This document shows positions 52,807 through 64,000 of a stretch of 64,000 bases of DNA, one piece after another. How positions within the stretch are numbered: the stretch's first letter is position 1; each line of letters starts with the position of its first letter. A program made the translations under genes and the position numbers. The stretch covers positions 11,102,236 to 11,166,235 of the forward strand of contig NC_079380.1 in NCBI RefSeq assembly GCF_021018895.1. The letters are read 5' to 3'. Below the pieces are notes generated by a model, which was not told the DNA's origin, did no database searches, and saw nothing but the letters and a program-made list of their open reading frames with translations. The DNA is from Seriola aureovittata (lineage: Eukaryota > Chordata > Actinopteri > Carangiformes > Carangidae).

Positions 52807-54949
52807 GTAAACGCCGTTGTTTCAAACATTATTCTGCCTGTCATGTTGTCTCAGTAAACCGGATGAGTAGACAGCAAGAAACACGGTAACAGTGGCATAG
52901 AGGCTAAAGAGAAAGCGCTGATGTCCGGCGCCCACTGAGACCGTTCACTTGCACGGCGGCCTGTTCTGGCTAGCTAGCTTGCTAGCTACAGCTAGTTGGT
53001 AGTTGTCTATCAAAAGACACAATAACTGCACCTACATTGAGTGTCTATCTGACATCCCTTGTTTGTCTCACCCACCGTTGGCCACAATTACGATACAAGT
53101 AGCCCAACAAATGCTGCTACGACCATCGTCTTGGCCATCAATGGCTAGTTTGCTCGTCGACTGTCTTGTGTTGTGGGAGACGGTGACGCCGTCACGGTGA
53201 TGATGGCGCACACTCAGACTGGGGCTATTTTCTGAGAATGCAGTCAATGGAGCAGATAACAAAAATAGAAGACCAATGTTAATTGTCCAAGGCTTGCTGC
53301 CACGATCTTGGAAACACAGCATCTTTACCCTCGTATGCTTTCAGTTCTACTATGCTTTGCACGGACGTCCATTACGAAACCCAGGCAATAATCTATGCCC
53401 TGTGGCCTAACGTTAGGATCTTGGCTCCTTGACGATGATCGCTCGCCAGCGGTCATTACTTTGCAATTTATTGTTTTATCCACCACATCTGGTAATGATC
53501 CCTATCCCAGATAGATGTGTTTGGGTCTGTAATGTTTATGTGACTAATATGGCTGGGTATTACAGACACAAAGCAGTGGCATTCAGCCGACTGGTGTGTT
53601 CAAAGAGATTACTCATGCAGAGGCCCGTTACTTAGCATACTGTCCCTGCTGTTTTCTTGTAAGAGAAATCCTCAATTTCATAGGCGTGAAACGTGCTTTT
53701 TATTATTACGGTTGACCATTGGTATAGTAGTTAGAAGCCTAATGTGTAACAACTATACGTTTATCTAATGACAAACATTAGCCTACCTGCAGTCGCATGC
53801 TTGTTTGAATAGGCTTCTTTGAATAAAGGTGCTAGAGGTACAGTTACTGGTTACTTTTGCCTTCTAGATCTGTATTACCCAGATCTATATTGGTGATGAA
53901 TTAAAGTAATGGGTCAGTTTTGTGATTAACTTTTCACAAGTTGGGTATAAAACGAGTTAAGTGTGTAAATAAAGTGGATAGATTAGGTCAAAGGACATGC
54001 AGTTATCAGATAAGGGGTAAATTAAATAAGCTCAGTAGACCAAGCTATTAAGCTCATTGCTACAAATGAATTTTCCAAGTTGAAATCTAAAAATTGTTCC
54101 ATAAGTTTGTAAATAACGATAGGGTCAGAGTGCTTACAGATATCAGGTAAGCAGTAAATCAGTGATGTTGACGGCTGAACTATTAAGTAAATACCTAAAA
54201 ATAATACTATGTAATGATTTTTGTGCTCTGTTTGAAACTGCTCAACTACCAAATGTCTAAAACTTGCTAGCCAGGAAAATGTGCAAGTGTATTGCTTAAT
54301 CTACAGATTTGGAACTAGATTAGGTCTGGCTGTGATTTTGGTCATTATCTTGTCCTGTGCAAAAGAACATACTTTTCTTGCCCTTGTTGTTTTTTCTTAG
54401 TTTCAAAATTCCTTTTTTTTGGTTCTGTTCTCTCTGGTTTAGTTGCCATGGTAACACCATCCTTGGCCTAGTTGTGAATGACCTCTGAATGAAAAGGAGA
54501 GTGTGGTCTGGGAACAAATGAGCGAGTAAACAAAATCTATTATAGTGTCTATGTGCTTCATTTATCACTTGAATCATTGGCAGGAGTGTCATAAGACTGA
54601 CTACAACTCTGGTCCTGTGGCTACTGCAAAAACATTTATAGTGCATGGAATTTTTGGTTTCTCTTCATCCACATTGAGACAGTGCATCGTTGTCATTCAT
54701 TGACATGTTGAGATGTATTAGACGATACTGACAATTTTTTGTATTATTTGCTCATTATCGTTTCTATTACTTTTCCAGCTAATAACTATATCTGGATTTC
54801 ATTTTAAGATGTTGTTAGAATCAGCCAATCTAATGCCAATCCCTTTTACCTGGACATAAAAGTTGTTATGGTAGCAGATTGATATACGACTCGTATCTAC
54901 AGGTCCCAATACAATCCTGCACACAAACATTTCCATTACCTTCTGCTCA

Positions 54950-55630
54950 CAGGGCACTTTATTAGGAACGCCTGTAACCTTGAGTAGACTTGCAGTTACC
55001 CACTCAGCCAATCTTGTGGCAGCAGTGCGATGCATAAAATCATGCAGGTGTTCACATCAAACATCAGAATAGGGAAAATTTGATCTCAGTGAGTTTGACT
55101 GTGGCATGATTGTGAGTGCCAGATGGAACACAACAATCTCTAGAGTTTGGTATGAAAATCAAAAAACATCCACTGCTTGGCAGCTCTGTGAACAGAAACA
55201 CGTAGGTGAGATAGGTCAGAAGAGAAAATGGGCAGACTTGTTCAAGCTGATAGACAGGCTATGGTAACTCTGATAACTATTCTTTACAAATAATGCATCA
55301 TTTCACAAAGCAAAAGTTTTCTCAAACTGGTTTTCACAACCATGACATTGAGTTCAGTGTTTTTCAGTAGCCTCTCAAATCATCACATCTGAATCCAATA
55401 CCTTTTGAATGTGGTAGAACAGGAGATTTGCAGCATGAATGTGCAGCTGACAAATTTGCAGAAATCATGTGATGCAATCATGTCAATATGAACCAGAATC
55501 TCAAAGGAAATATTTCCAACATCATTTGGAATCCATGCCATCAAGAATTGAGGCTGTTTTGAGAACAAAGGGAGGCCCTATGCATTATTAGTGTAGTGTT
55601 TCTAATAAATTGTTTGGTGAGTGTATACAC
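54950..55630 (+). mobile_element. Internally deleted Tc1-like transposon
   Basis: Left end AGGGCACTTTATTAGGAACG and right end TAATAAATTGTTTGGTGAGTG are degraded inverted repeats. The body has stop-interrupted transposase code: a start in the ATCAGAATAGGGAAAATTTG region, 'ISRVWYENQKTSTAWQLCE'-like and 'RRKWADLFKLIDRQAMVTLI'-like stretches. After a central deletion it continues with 'MNVQLTNLQKSCDAIMSI' and the C-terminal block. The catalytic core is missing. Confidence 0.75.
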
Positions 55631-57324
55631 TCAGTTGCCAGTTAATTTTGGTCAGGACCTGACTGCATCTTGACCGGCAGTGTGGTCAACAGGCCCAGCC
55701 TGCATGGGATAAGACGGCACATCTTGTGAAGCAAGGTTTGGACATTAATTGAATTGAACTAATTGGATGATTGTGCTGAGTAATATCTGGAGATACTTCA
55801 AGTAGTGGAGTCAAGGTTGAAAGGTTTCTGGGTTTAAATTAATTATCTAGCAAACCCACCCGTGAGATAGGCCCAGGGACATAAATGTCCTGTGTGAATG
55901 CCTGTGTATCGGAGACGATTGATTGCAAACAACATTGGCATAGCATCGCCTTTTAAGTTGATATGGCAAACGTGTTAACAAGAAGTTGTACACATCCAGT
56001 ATTGAAACAGCAACATAATCAATAATTTGGGGTTCATGTTCTGGCTAGCTGGTGAATGTAAGTTCAGTATTCACTCTCCTTTAGCTCTGTTTTTGGTCTC
56101 TGACAACTTCTGGAAATATTTGTCGCTTTTGCTGTCTGCCATTTGTTGCTGAGCAGGTTGTGTACAGTGGGTTTTTAGAGGTTTTTCAATGCTATGAGAG
56201 TAGTGAGAGTGACTAAAGCAGTAATGATGTGGGCAGGACTACTGAACATTGAGCTGAAACCACTATAAAGCTCCATAAAGCTGAGTGAAGCTGCAGATTT
56301 GGGTGATAACTTTATATGTTCATCATTACCAGTGTCGCATTGTTTTCACATTGTTATTTGATACATTGTTGTTATAAAAAAATATTTACTATAGCTCTAT
56401 AGTATACTATAAAGTAAAATCCTTTATCACTTCAAAAATGCATAGATAATAAGTGTGAAGATACTTAAAGGGAAACCCCAGTGATTTAATACAGTACTGC
56501 ACTTCCATAAAATTGGAGGATTTATAAGAGACAGATTAAAAGTCAATGATAAAAAATCGGAGCAATAGAAACCTGAACTTTTGGTCTGTATTATGGGTCA
56601 AACTTTTATTCATTAGAATCCCTTGTCCAAAATACAAACTTCTTTCAAATGTAAGCTTTTTGATCGAAATTCCGCTCAAGCCCAAACAGATCACTTTTTT
56701 TTTTTCATACGTACGAAAGTTCCCTCTAGAGCTAGAGAGGATATTATACAACTGATTTCAGAGGCTGAGTAGTGCAAACCGATCTTGATGCGAAAAATCC
56801 GTGGATCTGCTTAAAAATTGGTTCAATATATATTCCCTCATCCTGGATCGAGACAATTTGTCAATCTTTGCAGTGTGTTGCAATAGTGAAGGAAGGGCGT
56901 GAGAAATGCTTAAATTACGGTTACAGGGACAGAATGATTTTCTGGGTGTAAAAAGCAATATTTAATAACTACTGAAGTATTCTTTGTTAGATTCAGTTAA
57001 TACTCGGATAACAAAAAGGCTTTGGTCATTATTTCTACTAAGTAGCTCTTTCACCACCCTTCTTCTTTCTGTTGTTTTTCCGGGTGCATAACTGAATGTA
57101 CATAAGTGCACGATACACCATGTCAAGTTGGCAAATTGCCTGTTCCCTGTTTTCTCCACTCTGAGTCCCTGTAGATCCCGGCTGCTCTGGTGCTCTGATG
57201 ATTAATGGAAGCGCCCTCAGACTTTCTCGCAGTCTCATCTCTGTGTGCGCCGCTGCCTCTTCCTCTGACCCAACCCCCAGTCTGAATGCTCTCTCCTTCG
57301 CCTTCCCCCTTCCTCACACTATCA

Positions 57325-57355
57325 TCCCTCCCTCCCTCCCTCCCTCCCTCCCTCC
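57325..57355. repeat. (TCCC)n microsatellite
   Basis: About eight TCCC units, G-rich on the minus strand. A complementary GGGA array lies 2 kb downstream. Confidence 0.95.
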
Positions 57356-59355
57356 TTCCCCGTGTCTGAATACGATCTCCCCCCACCCTTCCAATGACAG
57401 GGCCATCGGTTTGGCCGACTCTGAATTGCTGTAGGTCGGAGCTTTGTCACTCTGGCAGCTGCTGTATTGTCTCTGGGAATGGTGCATATGGCACGTGGAC
57501 GGGAAGAGGGTCTGTGAGGACACCGTCAGTGTCTGGCTGCAGCACAGAGTAGCTGCTGTTTGTTTCATTTGGGAATACAGACATTGTGCATGTCTATTAC
57601 CACTCACCTGACAAGTGTACATTGCACATGATGGGTGCTTTACATTCCTGACCTCTTGGGGTTTTGACACCTGACTAATTTTGAAACTGCATTGGTGTGT
57701 GCTTGCTAGCAGTTATGTGACATTTAAAATTGATTGAGAGGTGAGAGGTCAGTGGTTGTCTTGCCTGTGGTAGTACACATAATGTTGATTGGCTTAATAG
57801 ACTGGTGGAGGCTAAAAAACAATATTCTATGGTTTGAGGAGTTATATGAAGTCATAAAATGTCAGTAATATCCACTCACCATTAAACAGTTGCTTCTCAC
57901 TTGCCCTAGAATTTGCTCATATTCTCTCTTCCTGAGTATTGAACAAGAGGTTGAAAGTCTAGTGTTACTTTAACAAGGTTAAGCATTGTCAGGTAGGTTG
58001 TATAACTGATGTATAAAGAAACTCTCTATATGTCACATATGTCTCTGGAGATTGTATCTGGAATTATGATTTCTGCCTAGCAGCCATACTTGCATATGTT
58101 CCTTGATTCTACCATCATCACACAGAGAGATCTCTCATCTTTTGGCCCTTTTATATGCATTAGGCATGTATTATGAGGTAGCATTTACTAGCACTTCTGA
58201 ATTTTGGTAATTATGGTACAGACGTGTTTTCACCTCTTCAACTAAGAACTTGATTTTTACTTTTGTGAATTTTTGTATCAGTCATATCTCTTGAATAAGA
58301 TTTGACTGAACTAAACATATGTGGTCACAGTCATATACAAAGTTAAATTTGTCTAGCCAGTAATGCATCACAGATTAATGTTGGAAAAATAACCCAGTTC
58401 ATCTCATTTAAAGAGTTTGGTACTTCCTGCCACCAGTGCAGTCACTGTACTGCCATGAACATAATTACTGGAGACTGCTCTGCTACAGGAAGGCACAGTG
58501 GGTGGTCTCACTGTTTTGAACTCATTCTGTCACACTCTCTGTTACTCTCTGTGATCATTTCAGTTTTCCTTCATGTTCCCAGCTGTTGACCGATACACTG
58601 CCCTGCATTATATCCAGATTATAATTTACCTGCTTTCTTGAGCTCTTCAGTGTCTAGTCTCTGCCTTCATGCAAATTGTTGGTGGCACAGTATACTTTAT
58701 TAATTAGAAGAATTTACAGAGACTAATATTTTTACATGACTTCATGATTACAATATACAAGATTAATTGTTTTAGGAGTCACATAGCCACATACTGCCAA
58801 TTTTATTTTACCTGGTGTGGGTTTCACGAAAAGGAGTTGTTTCAAAAAAGATTTTAGAAATATCTAGGATTTAGGGAAAAAAAGTATTTAGAATTTGTTG
58901 AATCACAGTGCTGCTACAGTCTGGTTTTCCAGTAGATTTGCCCTTTTCGATGAAGTGGTCACTTTGGTAACTCAGATGTGAGTTAGAGCTGCTGGTGTTT
59001 CTGGTTAGTTTTATAGATCTAGTCTAATATTGGATGTTTTCTCTTCAATACTTTGTAGAATAAAAAACATATTTTGTATTGGAGTAGTTCTGCCACAATA
59101 TGAAATGTGAATGGTATATGAGTAGAGATGGAGTGCAGATAAGGGAGCCCTTAAATTTGTGGGGGAAGGCTTATACAAGATCACTCTAAGGGAAACGAGT
59201 GAGTGGGGGTGGGGCATGATGAAATGGACTAAGGAAAAGACAAGAAGGGGGTGGGGTGTTAAAGGTGTAACAGAGAGAGAGAGGAGAGAGCAAGGACCTC
59301 AAGCTATTGATGGGGAAAGAGGGGAGGGGTGGAACGAGCAAGCGCGTAGGAGAGA

Positions 59356-59375
59356 GGGAGGGAGGGAGGGAGGGG
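59356..59375 (+). repeat. (GGGA)n, potential G-quadruplex
   Basis: GGGAGGGAGGGAGGGAGGGG gives five G-runs on the plus strand, just upstream of the probable long 5' untranslated exon. Confidence 0.9.
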
Positions 59376-59983
59376 TGTGTGTGGGCTGAGGCACCGCTGA
59401 ATGAGGAAGCAGCATAGCCATTTTTACTGTTGAGTAACTGCATGCTGGTCTGCCTGTCCTAGAGAGAGGGTGAGAGAGCGAGCTACAGGAATAAAGTGCT
59501 CCTCCTGGATCTTATCGAAGCTTTCTCCTCTCTCTCACCTTCTTCTCTCTTCCTTGTACACCGCTTGCTTCCTGCTTGTGTCTATTTAAGTTGGGGAGGC
59601 CCTGGAGAGGACACACAATGGAGCGAAGAGCCTGTGGCAACTGGGCCGTTGTACTGCTGAGAGGGGGATGGGGTAGAGAGAGGACCGGTTCACACAGCTA
59701 ACACAGCCTGCTGGCTGAAGGCTTCCACAGCCTCCTCTCCCCGCCTGGACCCACTGTTTCCAAGCTGGGGCCTTTTTCCTGGAACAACCACCCTCAAATG
59801 CCGCTTGGACTACACTAAGGATTACTCACCGTGTTCTGTGGGATTTTAGTACACATACTGGAGCCTGAAGAATAAATCTCTCGTGTGTTTTGGATGAGAG
59901 AAAAGGAAAAACAAACTTCTGTGTAATTCTTTCGAGCCTTTTTTTGTCTTTTGGTTTCTGTTTCTGTTTAGTGGAGTTCATAA

Positions 59984-60081
59984 ATGGATTACAAGATGCA
60001 CGCCAAGTCAAACGATTTGCTGGATTTTCAAAAACTGGATGCCCTTCTGGAAAAAATTGCACATTCAGTCTCTGTGAAAAG
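59984..60081 (+). CDS. First coding exon of an unrecognised gene
   Basis: ATG at 59,984 directly follows an in-frame TAA (59,981-59,983). The frame MDYKMHAKSNDLLDFQKLDA... stays open for 32 codons plus two bases to a GTAATG donor at 60,082. A long GC-rich leader (from about 59,400) carries upstream ATGs with short frames, such as at 59,618. The peptide looks helical and charged, with heptad-like Leu spacing (LLDFQKLDALLEKI). I do not recognise the protein. The gene continues past this exon and probably past the window. Confidence 0.5.
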
Positions 60082-62862
60082 GTAATGTTATCTGTTGAGA
60101 TAGACTCTCCTACAAAGTATATATCATATGTATACAAAATATTATCAATTGAAATACCTGGTTAAAAAGCTGAGTACAAGACTAAATTAAAGACAGCCTG
60201 GAGTTATGGTTCTTAGGACTATCATGTGGTTAGCTCTATCCCTAGTTTTACATGGCCCAGCACAACAGTCCAGTTTAGAAGTACGTTTTCTGTGTTGTGT
60301 TGAGAATAGTATTGTTATCCAGATTTCAGCCAGAAGCCATGAACCTACCTCCTGGTGAGAGAGGGGGTGTGGGGGAAGGGGGACTAAAGAGGAAGAAGGG
60401 GGTTGTGTGTGTGGCAGTAGTAGAAATGTCTTCTGATTCCTGGTAGGGTTTGGCTTCCTTATCCTTACCAGCCGCGAAATTAACCTGAAAGAGCTGGCAT
60501 GATTCTTGTCTTTTCCTGTTACAATGTGCCTGACTCATGGTTAGTCTTTTTGAGTCAGTTTGTGTGCTCATGCACTGAGTCATACAGTAAGTGCTTGTAA
60601 TCAGCACTAGGGGAAACTTATTTAAGTTTGTAACCTTGCGATGAATTATTGTAAATAAGGAATCCTGTGAGATTTATAATTTCTGGTTTAAATACCCATG
60701 ACACAGAAGTAAACAAAGACCCTACTTGTACTTCTCTTACATTTGTCGAGAGACACACTAAAGTAGCATAGGTCATGCGTGGTAAGAATCCAAAACTAGG
60801 ATTTGGAACCGTCGAGAATAAAAATACAGTGCACTGGCCAAGAAGTGTTGGAGTGTTACCATAGAAACCATGGCAACATTTTCTTTCTTGAAGCAAAGTT
60901 TCAGAGGTAGTCGAATAAGATAGCAATTGACCAATCACACATGATACAAGGTAGCCAAAGTTAGAATAGTTAACTCTGCTACACACATAATGTGTCTTGT
61001 AATAGTATTGGTGTAAAACTTTTGCAGTACTTAGCCCCACACTTTACAATTTTGAGAGATGTGGAGAGCTTATTATGCTGAGTGTGTACGTCACCTTAAT
61101 AATGTTATACTAATACTGATAAAATTAATGACTCTTTCACAGTTAAAAATTACACTATAAGTTGAATGGGACTTGGTGTCAGCAGACACATAATCGATTT
61201 TGAAGGGACTTGGCGTCAGCAAACTCAGTAGAAGACTTGCTAATTTTAAGCTTAACCATAACAGATTATCAGACACAATAGTGATGAATAATACATCATT
61301 GAAAGCTCATAAAATACATACATATACTGTTGTCATTAAAGCTTTATCGACACAGTTACTTATTACAACTGTTATTTTAGTTATGAGATGTATCAAATAA
61401 TGCTGTCACAAAATTCCTGCTCCTGCTTGACTTGTCATTGTTCACAAAATGGATAGAACATTTTCATATGATAAATTATAATTCTAGACAGTTTACCAGT
61501 GTTACTGAAGAGCATAAGACCCAGGGCTTTGACACACTTGAGTGAACAGATGGCCTTCACACGCCACTGGATCATAGTTGAGGGTGGGTCTCTGATCATT
61601 GCCCATCATTTTTGGAGCTGGCACCGTTAGCACTAGTTATTATACATCATTTGAACAGTTGGCATGTTGAATCAACAGCGGCCTAGAAAATTAATGATTT
61701 CATTAATTTAGTGCAGTTTCTCGTTATTTTTCACCTGTACCATTTTTTTCCTTCTCCGATAAGTTAGAGGGGGCCACTGGCTAACAACAACACCAAAGCA
61801 AAACACAACTTTATACATCAGTGTTCCTGTTGTGGTGCATCCTCATCACAATACATTTGAAAATGAAAACGACCCCTTCTAGATGAGCGTTTTAGCGCCG
61901 TAGCAGAATTAATCTCCATTCATACTAGCATGCCTGAAAAAGGCATATCACATGACCATTAAGGTGCACTGGGCATGCATGGGCTGGTGTGAACAGGAAG
62001 TAGATTTTCTACTGTGCAGCTGGTTGCTTAATAACAGTAAATACTACAAATGTCCGGCAAGAGATTTCTTTGCTTGGATCGACAACAAGGTTAAACTGTT
62101 ACCGAAAGTAACACACCAGAATAAGGCAGACACAGCAGACAGAATCATTTGCAGTGGTCTCAGTTTCTCCCTGTCCAGACTGAAATGCAACCCTAGAGTT
62201 TTCAAACTAAAACACGGTCAGCAGCATTTCCAAACGCCTCCATTTTAGGTGCTTGAAAACTCTTGACTACTATGGATACCAGGCGTAAACATAGCAAAAG
62301 TGATATGTTTTAAAACTCAAATGTATCAGTCTGGATGTAGTCTTAGAGCAGCTATCTGAAAACACATTGGTAATTGATGTCCCAGGGATGCACATCAAGT
62401 TGCATCTACTTTGTACAATGACAGTTCGTGTTTCCTTGATCGCTCAAGTTCCTAATGGTGATCAATCAATCATCTTTTAACCATATCTAGGGCTTATCTT
62501 TTATTTTTGTCCTCCCTTTTATAGTGTTTTTTTTACAGTCAGACCTGTTCTTGAAACTCAACTGAATAAGCCCAGAACCCAGTTGAATTAAAGCAAAAAC
62601 ACACTCACATTCCTCATCAACTAACCAATCTCACGGAAAAAACTGAAATAAAAACATGCATGCACAGAGACAAATGAGGTAGAGCATCAGTGTAATCAAT
62701 ACATTGCGGTGTATTGGCAGACAGCCTTTGAGGTGGAGCTGCTCCCTGGAGTAGGGTTGAAGGTGGTTTTATGAAAGCGTGAATAGGTGGTGAATAGGCA
62801 GAGGGTAGTGTTCTTGGCCTTGTCACTGTGGTCCAATTAATTATTTATTTCTTTGCTTTCAG
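60082..62862 (+). other. Intron of the unrecognised gene, with an interspersed repeat
   Basis: No exon seen. Bases ~61,840-62,330 (GAAAACGACC..., GCGTTTTAGCGCCG, CACATGACCATTAAGGTGCA, TTCCAAACGCCTCCATTTTA) resemble a dispersed teleost repeat; this is a weak family recollection. Confidence 0.45.
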
Positions 62863-62935
62863 GCAAAAACAGGCCATCATTTTAACACTTAGTGAGGGCC
62901 TCAAGTGGAATCTGCAGGACTACATTTTTGCTTGA
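62863..62935 (+). CDS. Candidate second coding exon with stop
   Basis: A strong acceptor (TTTATTTCTTTGCTTTCAG) is followed by sequence that joins the 59,984-60,081 exon in phase: AG|G, then 23 open codons (QKQAIILTLSEGLKWNLQDY...) to TGA at 62,933. This would give a 56-residue peptide. It could also be an alternative terminal exon or chance, since a 23-codon run is not strong evidence. Confidence 0.3.
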
Positions 62936-64000
62936 AATTGACCCCCCCCCCATTCCCCCAACATACATGAATGATTAATAGTTTGCTTTCATGAGGGACA
63001 CAGACATTTTGCTATTATGTATCCCTCTTCCATGTAGGATGTTCACTGTGAGGCTGCACACAGGACCAAATTTCCTGGTGTGAGATGTGCATCCCCCACC
63101 CCAGTAACCAGAGCTGCTTCCTCCCCAGAAAACATTCCACAGCAGTTTGCAGTGATGTATGTCCAGGTCAAAGGTCAACTGTTATTCCAGATCTGAGAGT
63201 GATGTAGGACATGCAGCAGCAGGAAGTGGACCTCCTGATTGACCTCTGTAGGGGGCTTCTGCAGACTTGATTAGTCTCACATGCCAACATTGCTCTTACA
63301 CCAGAACAGCAGGTCATTCAGACCGGGTTATACTTATTTATCATATAGACCAGTCGAATGTGATGTCACAAGTGATGTCAACATCCAGGCTTACTCAAGC
63401 TTTAAATAAAAAATAGAAAATCACCCTCTCAAATCCAAACCTGCATTGCTATTTTCATTGTGATGTAATGTTAATGGAATTAGGGAAATATGTATGTGAT
63501 TTTTTTTTTTTTTTTTTTTTTTTTTTAGCTTGAATGGGACCGTGTGTCTAATCTACTGAGATTTAAAGTTTATAGTACTAATTATCACTAATTGGCCAAA
63601 AGGCATCATGCCTGGTTTTTGTCTTGGATTTATCTACACAGTGTATCTGTTTTTGAAGCAATTACTGTTTCTGACATTACTACATGATAAATCAATTGAA
63701 GAAATGAGTAATAAAAATCCATGTCTGGTTTAATAACAGTTATATAATCAACTATCATCTTAAAAAAAGAGACTAACCGAATACGTTGGTTCTCATTCCA
63801 AATATTACTTTGTCAGTTGAATTACAAAGAACAACAAACATTACTTCAACTTTGTCCATGTTGTTTTTCTGTCTAGTCAGGTGCAAAAGACCAAGACATC
63901 ACAAACCAGACCACTGTATTGTAATCATCAGTTGGACTAAAATCTCCTTTATCCTCAATAGTTGTTGAGATGCCATGAAAATGCAAACAAAAATGCACTG
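62936..64000. other. Right edge, no exon seen
   Basis: Contains a C-run (about 62,942-62,950) and a T27 run (63,500-63,526). No coding or RNA gene supported. Confidence 0.6.

Larger units (their letters stand above)
52807..59400 (+). other. Probable first intron or intergenic DNA
   Basis: If the donor at 52,807 is real, this is a ~6.5-kb intron leading to the exon that ends at 60,081. No coding exon is supported. It holds a Tc1-like remnant and two purine/pyrimidine microsatellites (listed). Confidence 0.4.

Noticed and set aside
57123..57670. Arg/Gly/Ser-rich open frames over the TCCC array
   Set aside because: They are produced by the simple repeat and its flanks; no splice signals or recognised domains support them.

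Overview
This is a teleost (ray-finned fish) nuclear window. It has multi-exon genes with GT-AG introns, AT-rich introns and intergenic DNA, microsatellites, degraded Tc1-like and LINE copies, and interspersed repeats of percomorph-fish type. There is no operon structure. The gene models below were built by eye from splice sites and reading-frame continuity. Every internal junction of the three complete coding genes keeps the frame.

Layout. (1) 1-3.6 kb holds two convergent LINE 3' ends and a decayed Tc1-like transposon. (2) 5.48-11.83 kb is a fast-skeletal myosin heavy-chain pseudogene. It keeps its promoter, first exons, tail exons and poly(A) signal but has lost the whole motor domain. Its last intron carries a ~1.9-kb element with short terminal inverted repeats. 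(3) 15.89-27.17 kb is an intact paralogue of 39 coding exons and 1,938 codons, arranged head-to-tail with the pseudogene. (4) 33.37-27.86 kb on the minus strand is a PCP2/L7-like gene encoding a 766-residue multi-GoLoco protein, convergent with the myosin gene. (5) 46.94-35.46 kb on the minus strand is stxbp2 (Munc18-2), 19 coding exons and 591 codons. (6) 47.0-50.4 kb is repeat-rich and has one or two orphan exon-like pieces. (7) 51.50-50.41 kb on the minus strand is pet100, a cytochrome-c-oxidase assembly factor of 78 codons. (8) From about 52.7 kb to the right edge is the 5' part of an unrecognised plus-strand gene: a CpG-rich, CRE-containing promoter, a splice donor at 52,807 and a first coding exon at 59,984-60,081.

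The pcp2-stxbp2-pet100 group is, from general knowledge, also clustered on human 19p13.2, which supports these identities. The myosin pair looks like one end of a tandem array still exchanging sequence: about 350 bp is almost identical between pseudogene and gene, intron included.

The most unusual item is the GoLoco gene. A three-exon cassette (A, B, C) with constant splice phases is repeated four times. This turns a PCP2-type pair of GoLoco motifs into a chain of at least nine DQR-bearing motifs, potentially a multivalent sink for Gi/o alpha-GDP.
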